Below, in pieces: positions 22,786-35,760 of a DNA stretch of 64,000 nt; position 1 is the first letter of the stretch; each line of letters begins with the position of its first letter. Below the pieces are notes generated by a model. That model was not told the DNA's origin, did not search any database, and was given only the letters and a program-made list of their open reading frames with translations. Origin of the DNA: Diogma glabrata (taxonomy: Eukaryota > Arthropoda > Insecta > Diptera > Cylindrotomidae); contig OY856186.1 in assembly GCA_963693315.1 (NCBI GenBank), positions 238,498,554-238,562,553 of the forward strand. Reading direction: 5' to 3'. The position numbers and the translations under genes are program-made.

Positions 22786-23643
22786 ACAGATGAAAACAAC
22801 ATTTAAAAAAAAAAATTTAAAAGGTTACTTAAATATCTTTTCATGTTGTTCCCACGAGTTAAAACTCAATAAAAGTCACCATTAGGTCTTCGTCTATAGC
22901 TGTTAGAAGTCTATATACAGCTGGGTGCGACAGGGGATCAGAGGCTTGGTATTTTTTATAGTTTGACCCTACCTGAGTCCTCTCTAGTGTGTACCCAATA
23001 AAGGAGCACCTTCCCGCGATCAATGCAGCTAAGCCATGGTCCCTGTTCCCGCTAGACATGACAACAGGTTTAGGTTTGCAATAGCAGACTGGAGCCCACT
23101 ACAGATCAAGTACCTCGTGTTTGACCAGTCCCGTATCATGGTCTAATCAGACTAGTGATCCATGAGGCTGAATGATTTTTTGACACTTTTCCGGCATAAT
23201 TATCGAACCCATCGTCTTACCATTAACATACGGCATACTCTATTTTTTTAAAAAATATACCGAAATCGCTTTAGTAGTTTTCGTTGGTTGTGAAAAAGTG
23301 GGGGTAAGATTTTCACTTTTTGCTCGAGATTGTAATACTTAAGTCTTTCACGCCAAAGCAAAACACTAAGACTTTAAGATCCCCATCTAATGGACTTGGC
23401 ACTTTGACGCAGTGATGGGGCTCAGTAGACTCAGTGATCTTAGGAGCTACAACGGTAGGGTAACCCATGCCGTTAGGTCCCCGGTGAGAATCGAAGCCAA
23501 GATCAAGTCCAAAACCCAAAGCTAAGGTGAGACACGTACGCCGAAAGCTTAGCATGGTCAAGGGGGTGCTTGATTATTAGTACGGAACTCTGGATACCGG
23601 GCGCCCTTCAGTTTCAATAGCCTTACCACAGCACAGGGCTCTG

Positions 23644-26600
23644 TTGTGGCTGACCAATGTACCTCCCTACTTTCTCCATAAATATTGTATGGAAAACTAT
23701 AAAGTTTTAGATGAGAGCGATGCTTCTCCAAACGCATCACATAAACCAACAACAAAACTGTGCACCATGTCCTACTCTAGGATCATGCCTGATTTATCAG
23801 CTTATTCTAAACCAGACAGCACACATGCCATGTCTGACTCTAGGATTATGCCTGATTTATCAGCTTATCCTAATTCGGATAGTACACACACCATGTCTGA
23901 CTCTATGGTAATGTCTGATTCACCAGCTTACTCTAAGTCAGACAGAAGACCTGTACGATATAGACAAAAATCTCTAGTACCTAAATTAAGTTGCGTTCAG
24001 ATTAATCTGCACAGATCAGAAATGGCCTCAGTTAATTTGAACCGGTTAATTGAACAGGATGCTCACGATCTTGCATTTATACAGGAGCCGTGGGCAGACA
24101 GCAAAAGAATAAAAGGTCTATCGTCAAACAAAAATACAAAACTGATCTATTTCTCAGATGTGGAAAGACCGCGAACCGCGATTCTCTTCAACAAACATCT
24201 GAAAATATTTCCGTTGAATGAATTTATCTGTAGAGATCTTACAACGGTCCAGATAGAAATTCATCTTCCTCAAGGTGGATTTCGTAAATTCATTTTAGCT
24301 TCTGCATACTTCCCGGGGGATGAGGACGAGACACCACCAGAAGTGGTAGAGAAACTCATCAAGTATTGCAACAATAACCACTATAACCTCATAATAGCGT
24401 GTGATGCTAACGCTCATCACACCGTGTGGGGAAGTAGCAACATTCACAAAAGGCGAGCGTCTGCTTCAATTTTTGTATACAAACAATATGTTTATTGCAA
24501 ACAAAGGTAGTGAGCCTACCTTTAGAAACGCATTCAGAGGCGAGGTCCTTGACCTTACTTTAACTAACATAAACGCTACTAACCATATTAAGAACTGGCA
24601 TGTTTCGAAGGAAGCTTCTATGTCTGATCATGCTTATATATGTTTCAACATAGAACACTACCCGAAGAGCATCCAGTACTTTAGAAACCCAAGAAAAACC
24701 AACTGGGAACTTTACACAACATATCTTCATGATAATGTAAATAGTTGCAGCAGTATCAACTCTAAATTTGAGCTTGACTCTGCAGCAAATAATTTACAAG
24801 AAATTATCACTGAAGCATACAACCTTAATACTCCAATAACTCAATCCAAAAGATGCAGAGATGTACCTTGGTGGAATGGTAACTTGGAGAGGAAAAGGAA
24901 TAAAGTTCGCAAGCTCTTTAACAGAGCAAAAACAACAAATAACTGGACAGAGTACCGAGTAGCTCTAACCAATTATAATAAAGAACTCAGACAATCAAAA
25001 AGAAATAGCTGGAAAGAGCTCTGCAATACGATAGATAATCTGCCTGCTGCAGCTCGACTCCAAAAATTGATGTCGTCTGATCACCCAAACCCTCTAGGCT
25101 CAATCTGCAAACCAAGTGGTACGTATACCACCAGCTGTATTGAGACACTAGATACTTTACTTCAAACCCACTTTCCGGGCTCAATAAAATGGAGCACGGA
25201 AGATAATGCCAACGAAGACGTACGTCTTCTAGATCCTGCAACTAAAAGTAATGCAGATCATTTAACCAACACAATTTTCACCCCCAACAAAGCGAGATGG
25301 GCTATAGAATCCTTCGGTCCGTATAAATCTCCAGGAGGTGATGGAATTTTTCCGGTATTTCTGCAAAAGGGTCTAACAATCATTCTTCCATACCTCATGC
25401 GTTTGTTCAAAGCAAGCTTTCGCCTTGCTTACATTCCTCAGATATGGCGAGAAACCAGAGTTGTTTTTATACCTAAGCCAGGAAAAAAACCAAATGAAGC
25501 CAAATCATACGGACCCATAAGTCTTACATCTTTTCTATTAAAAACAATGGAAAAGATGTTGGATTATCACATCCGTCATGTATGTCTGAAACAAAACCCT
25601 CTCAACTCTAGCCAGCACGCCTATCAGACTGGGAAATCTACTGAAACGGCGTTGCACAAAATGGTGAAAGAAATTGAGAGCACACTAAACTATAAGGAGG
25701 CACTTGTTTGTACATTTATGGACATACAAGGAGCCTTTGACAATGTCCACTTCAATGCTATCATTGAAATGGCCACAAAGAAAAATATAAACCCGCTTAT
25801 CATTGCGTGGATTATCAAGATGCTACAGAGTCGGAAGATAACGGCTACACTAGGTGATTATTCAGTGACTGTTACTGCATCCAGAGGCTGCCCGCAAGGG
25901 GGCGTGCTCTCTCCGCTGCTTTGGCTAATGGTGGCTGATGATCTCCTCACTAAGCTAAATGATTCCGGCTTCAACACTGTAGGCTATGCCGACGACTTGG
26001 CAGTCATGGTTAGAGGGAAACATGACTCCATTGTCGCTGGTCGAACCCAGACAGCTCTTAATATTATATCAAAGTGGTGCAACAGATTAGGACTGTCGAT
26101 CAACCCACAAAAAACAAGCATTGTCGTTTTCACAAACAGGAGAAACTTCAATTTCGTTTCTCCTGTTCTAAACGGCGATCCAATACAAACATCAAAAGAG
26201 GTTAGATATTTAGGTGTGATCCTGGATAGCAAACTAACTTGGAACCCACACCTGAAATATATCTCTGATAAGGCAAACAAAGTTTTCTTCACATGCAGAA
26301 ACCTGTTTGGGAAAACATGGGGTCTGAGCCCAAAAATGATACTTTGGTTGCACCAAAGTATTATAAAACCAATTCTAACATATGCAGCTTTAGTTTGGTG
26401 GCCTAAAACGCGCCAAATAACTGCTCAAAATATGTTTACAAAAATACAAAGGCTTGTGTGTCTTAGTGCCACAGGTGCTTTCAAAACCACGCCAACGTCA
26501 GCAATGGAGATTCTTCTAAAGCTTTCTCCATTGCACCTACATGTTAAATCTGTAGCGGTGTTGAGCGTTCATAGACTGCAGCTCACAGAAGGGTTTAAGC

Positions 26601-27634
26601 CGGGTAATCTAACTGGACACCTTAAAATCCTTTCTGAGTTACAAGCTGAACTGCATACATACCATATTTCGGATTGTATGCCAAAAACAATAGATTTAGA
26701 TAGGCACTTTGATGTTAAGATATTGGCCAGAGATCTTATTAAAAACTACATACGGTCACTGCCACATAACGCCAGCATCTGGTACACAGATGGTTCTCGA
26801 ACCAACATGGGCACGGGAGCAGGAGTGTTTGGTCCTAGAACAAAACAAACGGTTGCTTTAGGCACCACGACAACCATATTTCAAGCCGAAATTTTTGCCA
26901 TTAGCAGTTGCGCTTTGCTATGCGCTGAAAGAAAATACCAAAATATTGAAATATATATTATCTCTGACAGCCAAGCAGCACTCTTGGCACTAAAATCTAC
27001 GCGCTTTGATTCAAAACTGGTATGGGAATGCTACCAAAATCTATTAAAAATCTCGTGCAATAACACAGTAACACTTGTGTGGGCACCTAGCCACACAGGA
27101 ATACAAGGAAATGCTATCGCTGACGCTTTAGCAAAGCAAGGTGCCAATAAAAAATTTGTTGGACCGGAACCATGCTTTGGAATGGCCAAGAGTTCGCTCA
27201 AAAGCACAATCCAAACAATGGAACAAGAACAAAATGCTAAATTATGGAAAAGCAGAGAGGGACTAGTACACTCCAAGAAGTTTCTAGGTAACCTCCCTGT
27301 TTCACCCTTAAAAACAATCGACTTAAACAGAGAGTCTCTAAGAATTTTAATGTGGTGCGTTACTGGACATGGTCCTTTAAACCACCATCTTAACAAAATA
27401 GGCCTTGTTGTTTCCGACAGGTGCAGATTCTGCTACTCGGATGCGGAAACGATGGAACACGTCATCTGCAGCTGTCCTGAACTCTCTAGGCACAGATACA
27501 ACCAACTTGGTCATAGAAGACTAACACTTCCATTACCACAAAACGTCACTCCAATTGAGCTAATTAATTTTATTAAAAGTCTCAACTTGGATGACAGAAT
27601 ACAACCAGTAACGGCACAGACGACGACTGACTAA
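23644..27634 (+). pseudogene. LOA-type endonuclease / RT / RNase H, one frameshift
   Basis: The first frame (23644-24510) holds an N-terminal spacer with three repeats and the endonuclease: QINLHRSE near residue 119, FIQEPWAD near 147 and ACDANAHHTVWG near 251. Near 24445-24460 a frameshift moves the reading to the frame 24401-27634, which continues the endonuclease with SEPTFRN and MSDHAY. RT motifs follow: FMDIQGAFDN, GCPQGGVLSPLLW and YADDLAVM (27634-frame residues about 439, 498 and 528). RNase H has TDGSRT, QAEIFAI, SDSQAA and HTGIQGNAIADA near residues 793-905. A CCHC motif, CRFCYSDAETMEHVICSC, sits near the C-terminus. Everything except the single frameshift looks functional. Confidence 0.9.
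23764..23952 (+). repeat. three 63-bp (21-residue) coding repeats
   Basis: The start-like ATG of each unit falls at 23767, 23830 and 23893, exactly 63 bp apart. The units encode variants of MSDSRIMPDLSAY followed by a spacer ending in DST. They lie just before the LINE endonuclease and probably form a flexible linker. Confidence 0.9.
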
Positions 27635-27732
27635 TAACAAAATCAGGGTAAGCACAATAGACCTTCAGGTCGCAGTGCTACTTGAACTGTAAGTCTCAAG
27701 GCCCTCCAATAAAAAAAAAAAAAAAAAAAAAA

Positions 27733-28860
27733 GACCTTTAAGATCCAATAAATAAACCACTACCATTTCACATTAATTTTTAAACTTGCCTTGTCTCTAA
27801 AATTCTTAACAAACTTCGAGCCACTCTATGTCAAAATTATGAAAAATTCACAATGTTTAACTCCATTGCCGTTTACTTCATTATATCGATAAAACTACAA
27901 TCTTAAATGCATCAGTATGTAGAGAATAGCCACCTATTTTATGAACTTTAATACTTGAACTTATGCTAAAATATAAATCAAGTATTTCACCTTCAGTTTA
28001 ATGCTTACGGTCAACCGTTACTAACAAAACCGTTGGTTAAAATCCAAACAATTTTAAGAACCAGTGAATTTTAGGGATTGAATGAATAAAAAAGCAAAAA
28101 TTAATGTGCCATTTTGCGTGGTGCCACTGGTTCGTTAATTGGATCCAAAAATAATCGAGAAATTACGGAAATGTCGAAAGTGATATTTGATTTTTTTTTG
28201 TTGATCCTAATTTCCTATAATTTTTGTTTCTATACTTCCACTAACAACAACTATATATGCTGTGAAAATTACTGTGTGTCTTTTATATCTGAAAAGTCAC
28301 ATAAATATCTTAAAACGATTAATAAAGAAAATAAAAAAGATTAAACACAATCGTCTTAAGTCACCGTTTACACCTTTGAAAAGACATAGAAATTGTATTT
28401 TCTTACATATACATTTATACCAATTATAATACGTAACGTTAAAATGACAATAAATTTTATTTCTAGATAAAAAACAATAATAAATTTTCAGGTGGTGCAA
28501 TAAGACTTTTCAAAATATGTACATAAATTTTCTGACATTTTTTTTATACATTTATCTGTGATTTTATTATAACTGAATGGACATTTAATTAGCTATTAGG
28601 TGAATGTTATGTACAAAATACGGAATATTTTTATACTGTGCGTTTTTTATTTATTGATTATCAATGTCCGGTAAAATGTTTACTTCTTTTGTAAATGTTT
28701 AAGTTTTATTTTATGATTTCAAGAAAAGAAAATGTGTTTTTAATGACATTTTCATAAAATTTTGGTTTTTTAATTTCCTTTAAATATGTATATAATGATG
28801 CCAAGTAATCAAGGCTTGAAGTAACAGTATAATTAGGCTATATACTTAGTGGGCGTTAAA
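27733..28860. other. non-coding AT-rich DNA
   Basis: No element or gene is recognised. The small open frame at 28114-28344 has AT-driven composition. Confidence 0.6.
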
Positions 28861-28862
28861 TA

Positions 28863-28900
28863 CACTTAGTGGGCGTGAATACCCCCACGCTCACTAAGTG
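28863..28900. repeat. 15-bp hairpin after a repeated motif
   Basis: CACTTAGTGGGCGTG is followed by an 8-base loop and its near-complement (one mismatch) ending at 28900. The same ACTTAGTGGGCGT motif also occurs once just upstream at about 28845. Confidence 0.7.
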
Positions 28901-30041
28901 TGGAAAAACAATGTTTTCCTCATTCAAACTTTGTAAAAAGCTCGTACTTGATGAGAAAACAAGAGTGATCAGATTTTTATTATTTAAGGGCGCTCGCACT
29001 TATTTTAAACTAAAACCATGCGGGCTTTATTTTTATTTTTTGTTTTCGCTCTTGCACTTAGGAAAAAATTAAAAAATTTACAAAAAAGCTCTTTATAGAC
29101 AAAATAAAAATTTACGAGAAAAGATTTTGTTGGCAGATAGTTATTTGAAAAAAATAAATATAATGCTCTCAGAGATTTTGTTTTATAATAATTTTTTTGT
29201 TTTTATTTTATTTTGGTTTAGTTTAAAATTTGTATGAAAATAAGTGAGGTCGATATGAATATTAAATAGCTTAGTTTACGAAAAAATCAACAACGTAATT
29301 TGTTACAGTTTTTTCAGCAACAATTTGATACAGTTACAGTCAAATCGAACGCAACTTATGTTTTTTTACTGTTTTAAAAAAAAGAAAAACGTGCATTTTT
29401 TCAGTCGGAATAGATAGAAATAAAATTTATTTAAAGTTAATTAATTAATAAAAATAATAATCGAAAAAAAATTAATTAATTTATATTTATTTATTTATAT
29501 ATTCAATTTAACTAAATTCGGTCAATAAATCATTTTAAATAAATAATAATAAATAATTTTATTTACTTTATAATTGAATTCATGCATAACAAAAAAAAAA
29601 ATTATAATATAATAAAAATTATTCATTATTAAATTATTTAAAAAAAATTATTTACCAAATGTAGATCATTATCTAAAATTACGATTCAATGATATAGATT
29701 TCTTAAATCTTTCTTTTCTTATCAAACAATGAAATAGGACGAAAACTAACCAGAATAAAACAAAACAAATTTTATTCCTCTTTTTCTTTGAACGAAATAA
29801 AAGTAAAAAAAATAAAATCTACCACGTGCAAAAATTTATTTCTAAAGTAAAATTAAAATATCTGAGAGCGAAAAATAAGAAAATAAAATTTAGCTCTTTG
29901 AGTGCAGATATTAATTTATAAGCATTTTATTTTGGGAGACATAACTTTTTAAGGGCAAAATAAAATAAAAATCGGAACACTGAGCAACTATCCAATTTTT
30001 TCAGTTCTTTTAACTCACACTATGGCCGTCGATGGCGCTCA
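28901..30041. other. non-coding AT-rich DNA
   Basis: No coding signal is seen. Near 29333-29352 the phrase CAGTCAAATCGAAC matches one end of the 85-bp hairpin element at 38888. Confidence 0.55.
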
Positions 30042-30821
30042 CAAAATTTGATTTTTTGCTTCGACCACAAACTTGTGAATTTTGTAGAAAACGGGTGCGA
30101 ATGACGGTTTGACCATAGATTATGATAAAAATATTTCAGGGTGTAGTTTTCACCCTTATTTTAAGGGTTAAAAGTTTTAAATCGAGATTTAAATGGTTCA
30201 ATCGAAATGGATAGCCATCGAATCGAAATGGTTAGCCAATAACTTTGATCAGAAGGACGCCGGTTCGATTTCCGAACCGACCGGAGTTGGGATGAAAGTT
30301 TTGTAACGTATCATTCGCTTTTCAAAGCACTTTTTCATTGTATTCAATTGAATACATTCATTTCTAGTGACTTATAATTCTGAACTATTTTTTGATAAAA
30401 AGAAAGATTAAGAAATAAATAAAGAAAACTTTTTGATATTAGAACTTAAAATCTAGTGACATTCGAAAAATTGACCGTTATATTGATATTTTAAGAGCCT
30501 AATAGATGTCGATATGTTGTTTTAGTAAAATCTTAAATCCAGTTATATACGAATAAATTAAACAACCATTAGTAAGCGCGTATATTATCAATATTCAAAC
30601 TTTATGACTTTTTTTCTCGATAACGGTAGATCTTAAAAAAATATAACGCACATCTTAGACTTAAAATTTTAGGTAGAATACGATGGTATTTTTAAAATTT
30701 CATAATCCGTAATCTTTTGTCGAAATTCTAAGAAAATCATATTCTCTCGTTGTTTTTGCAGTCGCACCCATTTTCCTACAAAATTCACAAGATTGTGTTC
30801 GAAGCAAAAAATTGAATTTTG
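30042..30821. mobile_element. MITE-like element with about 65-bp TIRs (780 bp)
   Basis: The left end (30042-30110, with ATTTTTTGCTTCGA and TTGTGAATTTTGTAG) is matched in inverse orientation by the right end (30752-30821), with roughly six mismatches over 65 bases. There is no coding sequence inside. A tRNA-like segment lies at 30228-30290. The target duplication is not resolved; a CT/AG next to the ends may extend the TIR. Confidence 0.75.
30228..30290 (+). other. tRNA-like segment inside the MITE-like element
   Basis: TGGTTAGCCAATA resembles a D-arm and CCGGTTCGATTTCCG a T-arm (B box), with an AGAAGGACG stretch in between. No acceptor stem is formed. It is probably a tRNA-derived SINE relic. 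Confidence 0.4.
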
Positions 30822-32086
30822 TTAGTCAAAAAATTTGGTACTTGTTTTCTCATAAAGTACTACCTATTCCCAAAGTTTTAAAAAAACACAATTTTTTTTC
30901 ACACTTAATTGGTGTGAAATGCCCCTTATATATGTGGTATTTTCTGTCAACGAAAAACCTCCTCCCCTGTCAAAATTTGTTAAAGTATTTTACAGTATGT
31001 TTTGGCGCAAATAAAAGCTTAAGACAGTTTTAAATGTCGTCTGATCTTTTTCGGCTTGCGACGTCACACTGAAAGTGTGACAAATAGCAATTTGGCTACA
31101 AACACAAATTTAATATCTCAAAAATGCGTTCTTAGACTAAAAAAGCTGGAAATAAATAAGTAGTTTCAAAATTCAAATGCCGTATGGTGTTCAATTTTTT
31201 TTTAAATGTCGGATCGAAAATATCGATCGAAAATATCGAAAAAGGTGGTTTTTCCTGCGAAATTTCGACGAAAAATTCGGTTTTTTATATACATTTTTTG
31301 ATTTGCCTCAAATTTTTTTGCAGTGGAAGAGAGAATAAAACAAAACAATTTGTAAAAGAAATTTTTTTTTGTCGCGAGTGATTCTCCCTTTATAGCTAAG
31401 GGTAGTTTTTGAAGACCACGAATTTTATATATGTTTAACTTAATGTATCTTAAGAACTACTTGTTGGGTATTTAAATTTTTGTTTTAACGGTGAAAATGA
31501 TTCCTCTTTATTAAAAATAATTACAATAATTTAAATTTTTGATCATATTTATGTCATACTATTAAAAAATTAAAAAATATAAAATAATAGGGGTTGGATG
31601 CTTAATATTATCCCCGTTTAATTTTATGTTTTACCTTATGATTTTATAATTTCATTTTTTTTCTGCATAGTTAGTATGTTTAGATTTTGGTGATGATTTT
31701 TGAAAATTATACAAATTTTTTTACCGATGAAGATTTATTAAAAATTTTCTTTAATGTCCAAAATACATGTCCAAAGTCCAATTTTCTGGATTTTTGTAGC
31801 AAATTTATAAAGATTCAAATTTTTTAAAGAACATATAAAAATCAAATCAACCCTCCAACCTTTAATATTTGTTTATTTTTTTATTTTATATTTTTATACT
31901 TAAAAGCCTCGTATATTGATTTCGTAACACAACAAAATGGATGTACCAGCCTTTTTAGTATGGTTGCCACTTGCCAGTTACTGTAGTAAAAGCGTGATAG
32001 AGTACGACACCGATATGGGCGTTCAAAATTGTTCAGTTACTACCTGAGTTGCTCAAGGATCGATGCTAGAATCTAGACTTAGAGCA
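30822..32086. other. non-coding AT-rich DNA
   Basis: No feature beyond a short CACACTGAAAGTGTG hairpin near 31065. Confidence 0.55.
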
Positions 32087-32442
32087 TGATGTATAATTCA
32101 GTAGAGCATAAGGTAGCATAATTCAATAGAACAATAGTATCATGACAGTAGCATATCGGTAACTTGAAATATTAGCAGTATAATAGTAGCATAATGGTAA
32201 TTTTCTTGTATTGGTAGCACAAATAGTCGCACAATGGTAGCATAAAAATGGTCGCGGAAAAAAATTGGGATAGCATAAACGGGAGCACAAGAGTAGCATA
32301 ATGGTTAAAGAAATATTTATAGCACAAGACATTAGCACAACAGTTGCATATCAGTGGAACAACAACGGTCGTACAACAGAGTAGCACATCAGTCGCACAT
32401 CGCTAGTACAACATCGATCGCACAACAGAGTTGAGCGCATGA
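32087..32442. repeat. degenerate minisatellite (about 10-12-bp unit)
   Basis: Variants of AGTAGCATAATGG, AGTAGCACAACA and AGTCGCACAAC follow one another with irregular spacing for about 350 bp. The repeat has drifted heavily, and the open frames on the opposite strand are by-products of it. Confidence 0.7.
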
Positions 32443-33065
32443 TGGAGTTTTAAATTTTTGTATAATGTCTACGGCTAAAAACCCATTGCTTTAGTTTTAA
32501 AAAAACTTTGTTATAAATCATCATTGTAATTTTTTAAACTTTTTGATATACAGGTGAGACTGTAACGACCAACAAAAATCTATTAAATATAGGCATTTTC
32601 TTTTAAAATCTAAACCACACAGACCTCACAATATTCAGGCTATGAATCCTACAATCGTTCAGTACGTTCAAACAATTTCAAATCGGTTCAAAATATTATC
32701 TGATAGTATACAGTGTTCCACTGTATACATATTTCGTATTTTAATTATTTGAATGATTATTTCTTTGTCGTTTCTTTTAATTTATTTATACATACGGTGG
32801 ATTTGCAAAATATAGGTTAAATGTTCGTTGTTTTGAAAAAATGTGAAAGCCACAAGACAAAGATGGATAGAAATTCTTTTTCAAAATAAAGTCGATTAAT
32901 TAAATCAGATCCACAGATATAGTTAGTTAAGTTTTAACAATTCGAAAGGTGATGATAGGTAAACTTATTTTTATTGGAAAATATTAAACTGCTTATTCCA
33001 ACTAAATATTTTATTATAAGTTTAAATTAGTACAATCTAATTTTTTTTTTGGTTGGATATAAAAT
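32443..33065. other. non-coding AT-rich DNA
   Basis: Nothing recognised. Confidence 0.6.
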
Positions 33066-34115
33066 TATTTTGTTTCATGAATAACCAGTGCATAGGATTT
33101 TGATGAAACTTTGGCAAATGATCCAAGTTCACTTGAAAGGGAGGGGGGGGGGGGATGGGCGGTATCCACCATACAACAGGTGTTTTTCCCACCATGTATT
33201 TTATGTTTTTTGGGAGCATTAAATATTCGTTCGTTAATGAAATTTGATGACACTTTGGAAGAAGATGCACGGCAAATATGTATGGCAAGGAGCTGTTTAG
33301 TTTTTGAGCGATAGTGAACAAAGTGGTGCGGGGTCACCCGAGCACCTGTTTTTTGAAAACTCAATAACATATGAACCTGATAATTGAATTGGATGAAACT
33401 TCGTACATACTCATTTAATACGGTTCACAGCAGTTTTGCATCGAAACTTCCGGTTTTTCACTTCCGGTAAAAATTGTTTTTTATTTTTTGAATTTTTTTT
33501 AATGTCTTTATGCACACTATAGCCTCACTACAGCCTACGATAACGAAGTAATTATGATGGAATTTATGAAAAAGGTTTCAGCTAGCGTGAGAAGATAATT
33601 ATCATATCATTGGGACACATTGATCAAATTGGCGGGTGGTCTACCATACAACTGCTGACTTTTCACATTTCGTTTTTAAAGTTGGTTGGGAGCAACCAGA
33701 TTTCATTCATTATTCAATTTTAATAACACATTGGAAAAAGATGGAAACTTAAATGACAAAGGACTGATTAGTTTTTGGACAACATAGGGATAAGTACTGG
33801 GGCCTCTCGAACGGCTGTTTTTTGTATCACCATGTTTTCAATGTTTGTTGGGAGAATACAACATTCGTTCGTGAATGAATTTTGATGAAACTTTGGAAAA
33901 AGATGCAAATATGTATGGTAAAGAGCTGATTAGTTTTTGAGATATATTGAACAAAGAGGTGGGGGTATCACGATCACCTACGTTTTTAAAAGCTTTATAA
34001 CATTTGTACCTGATAATCGAATTGGATGAAACTTGGTACATTAGCAATTAGTACGGTTCACAACAGTTCTGCATCCCAATTTCCGGTTTGTCATTGCTGT
34101 TAAAATTTTTTTTTA
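33066..34115 (+). repeat. three diverged copies of a 200-350-bp repeat
   Basis: Blocks at about 33150-33480, 33630-33825 and 33828-34115 share the same series of phrases: a CACCAT start, TTGGGAG, ATTCGTTCGT with AATGAA, AACTTTGGAAAAAGATG, TATGTATGG, GAGCTGATTAGTTTTTGAG, AACAAAGAGGTG, then ACCTGATAATCGAATTGGATGAAACTT and TTCCGGTTT. The first and third copies are most alike. There is no convincing protein. The family is not recognised. Confidence 0.75.
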
Positions 34116-35760
34116 CTTTTTCTCATACTACAGAATTTATGTTTGTTGGGATACAACAGCTTTCTATAATATTGATATAATAAGAGCTACGTGAAATCTA
34201 TAACATTGGTTAGCCAATAGTTAAAGTTTCTTGTGGATATTAGCTCACTTTATATCCAGAACCTTTTGTTTCCAGAGCTGTGGGGATGTTAGCCTATGCA
34301 TCAGTGTCGCAATATTTTCTTTTTATTGTTAACAAACTCAAAAAACTTTTTGGGATTACGACGGATATCATTTTCGATTTGTAAAATTTAGCAATAATAT
34401 ATAATTAATGATTGAGAATCTTGAAGTCCTTCTTTAGTTTATCAAAACGATTATAGCCATATTGGTGGGATGTGGTGGGAAACAATTGTATGTGGTGGGA
34501 AACAATTTTTGAAAAAAAAATGAAAAGCGGCCGTCGTATGAAGATTTGGTGAGATTAAAAATTAAGTGAAGTATATTTTTGTGATTGTGATGGAATATAG
34601 AAATTGTTCTGTTTTTGTATAAGGAAATATAATTGATTTACCAATAAACAATATGTAAGGTGAGACAACATAGTTAAAAGAAAGCTGAATATGTAATGCA
34701 AATGCTACACAAGTAGGTCCTACGGAAGTCTTCATTATAAAACAATGCATCTCTTTGCATTAGCAAGTTGTTTTCAAACTCCTAGCATAGCAAGTTATTT
34801 GGAAACTTCTATTATTTCTATAAAAAATAAAATATGATGCTAGAGTTGTTCTAAACTGTAGTTTTGCATTCAAATTAGTTTTGATGCTCCATTTGCTTTG
34901 CAATTTAATAACTTTACATAGCCCATATAGCAAAGCTTAGGTTGAATATTTCATATTTAGTGTCCTAAACATGTCCAACTAATTAATTAAAATAAAAACT
35001 GTGGAACAATTTTCTAACTGAAAGACTTCCGTGTTTACGAGATTATAGCTAAAATTAAATTTAGCGTAATATTATTGCTACCATTTGTAAACATGTCTGT
35101 GCAACAAATTTAACTACGCAAATTTAAAGTTACAATTACTTTGGTCTATTATAATATTTGAATTTAAGTTCTTTGGAAGAAAATAGAGTCAGTTTATATG
35201 GGAGAATTGAGGGCAACCATTGATGTGGAATTTATAGCCCGCATCATAACAGTTAATGCACTGGTTCATAATCATTACGCAACACCTCTTAAAAGACGTC
35301 TGAGTTTGATGTCTCACATGAATCGGTTGAACAAAAGGCATGGTATGAGATAAGATTCCTTGAGTTCTGAATAAGGGTGTTTGATAAGAAATTAGTTCCT
35401 TGTAGCTAAATAAACTAGCAATAAGGATTACTATCCTAACCATCCAACACTTTTCCATTTTTCAATTACGATACGACTTCATTGAATTGTTTCATTACAT
35501 TTGTAATGTTAGCATATATAAAACAACTGAGGATCATGGTGAATTTTTTCATTTATATAAATTTATTTCTCAGTCAGCTGTTTATATATAACAGTGATCC
35601 TTTCATTGCAATGTTTGACTAGATGTTGGTAATATTAAATGTTGACGCCCCTATTAAATTGATTATTATCAAATGTAACTCGATTTAATGTTAATGAATA
35701 GATTGAGCGTGGTTTTTTATTTGAATATTGTCTCTTTTTTTTGATGTAATTGAGTAGGAT
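34116..35760. other. non-coding AT-rich DNA
   Basis: A short direct repeat TGTGGTGGGAAACAATT lies near 34472-34505. No coding signal is seen. Confidence 0.55.

Larger units (their letters stand above)
22860..27732 (+). mobile_element. LOA-clade LINE
   Basis: Endonuclease, RT and RNase H occur in one long coding region, followed by a short 3' untranslated region and a poly(A) of about 23 bases ending at 27732. The RT phrases and the presence of RNase H fit the LOA clade (Lian, Bilbo). The start is uncertain; about 800 bp before the coding region has higher GC than its surroundings and is probably the 5' untranslated or first-ORF remnant. No gag-like first ORF with zinc knuckles was found. Confidence 0.8.

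Noticed and set aside
28114..28344. 76-residue open frame as a small membrane or secreted protein
   Set aside because: Hydrophobic content comes from T-rich DNA, and no supporting context was seen.
32123..32387. Two overlapping minus-strand open frames of 71 residues, Cys- and Tyr-rich
   Set aside because: Their composition follows from the degenerate AGCACAA minisatellite.
33037..33370. Open frames on both strands with a Pro-rich run
   Set aside because: The run derives from a G homopolymer in the 33066-34115 repeat, and the other copies do not keep the frames.
35189..35458. 89-residue minus-strand open frame as a host gene exon
   Set aside because: No recognisable domain, no neighbouring exons, and the length is within chance expectation.
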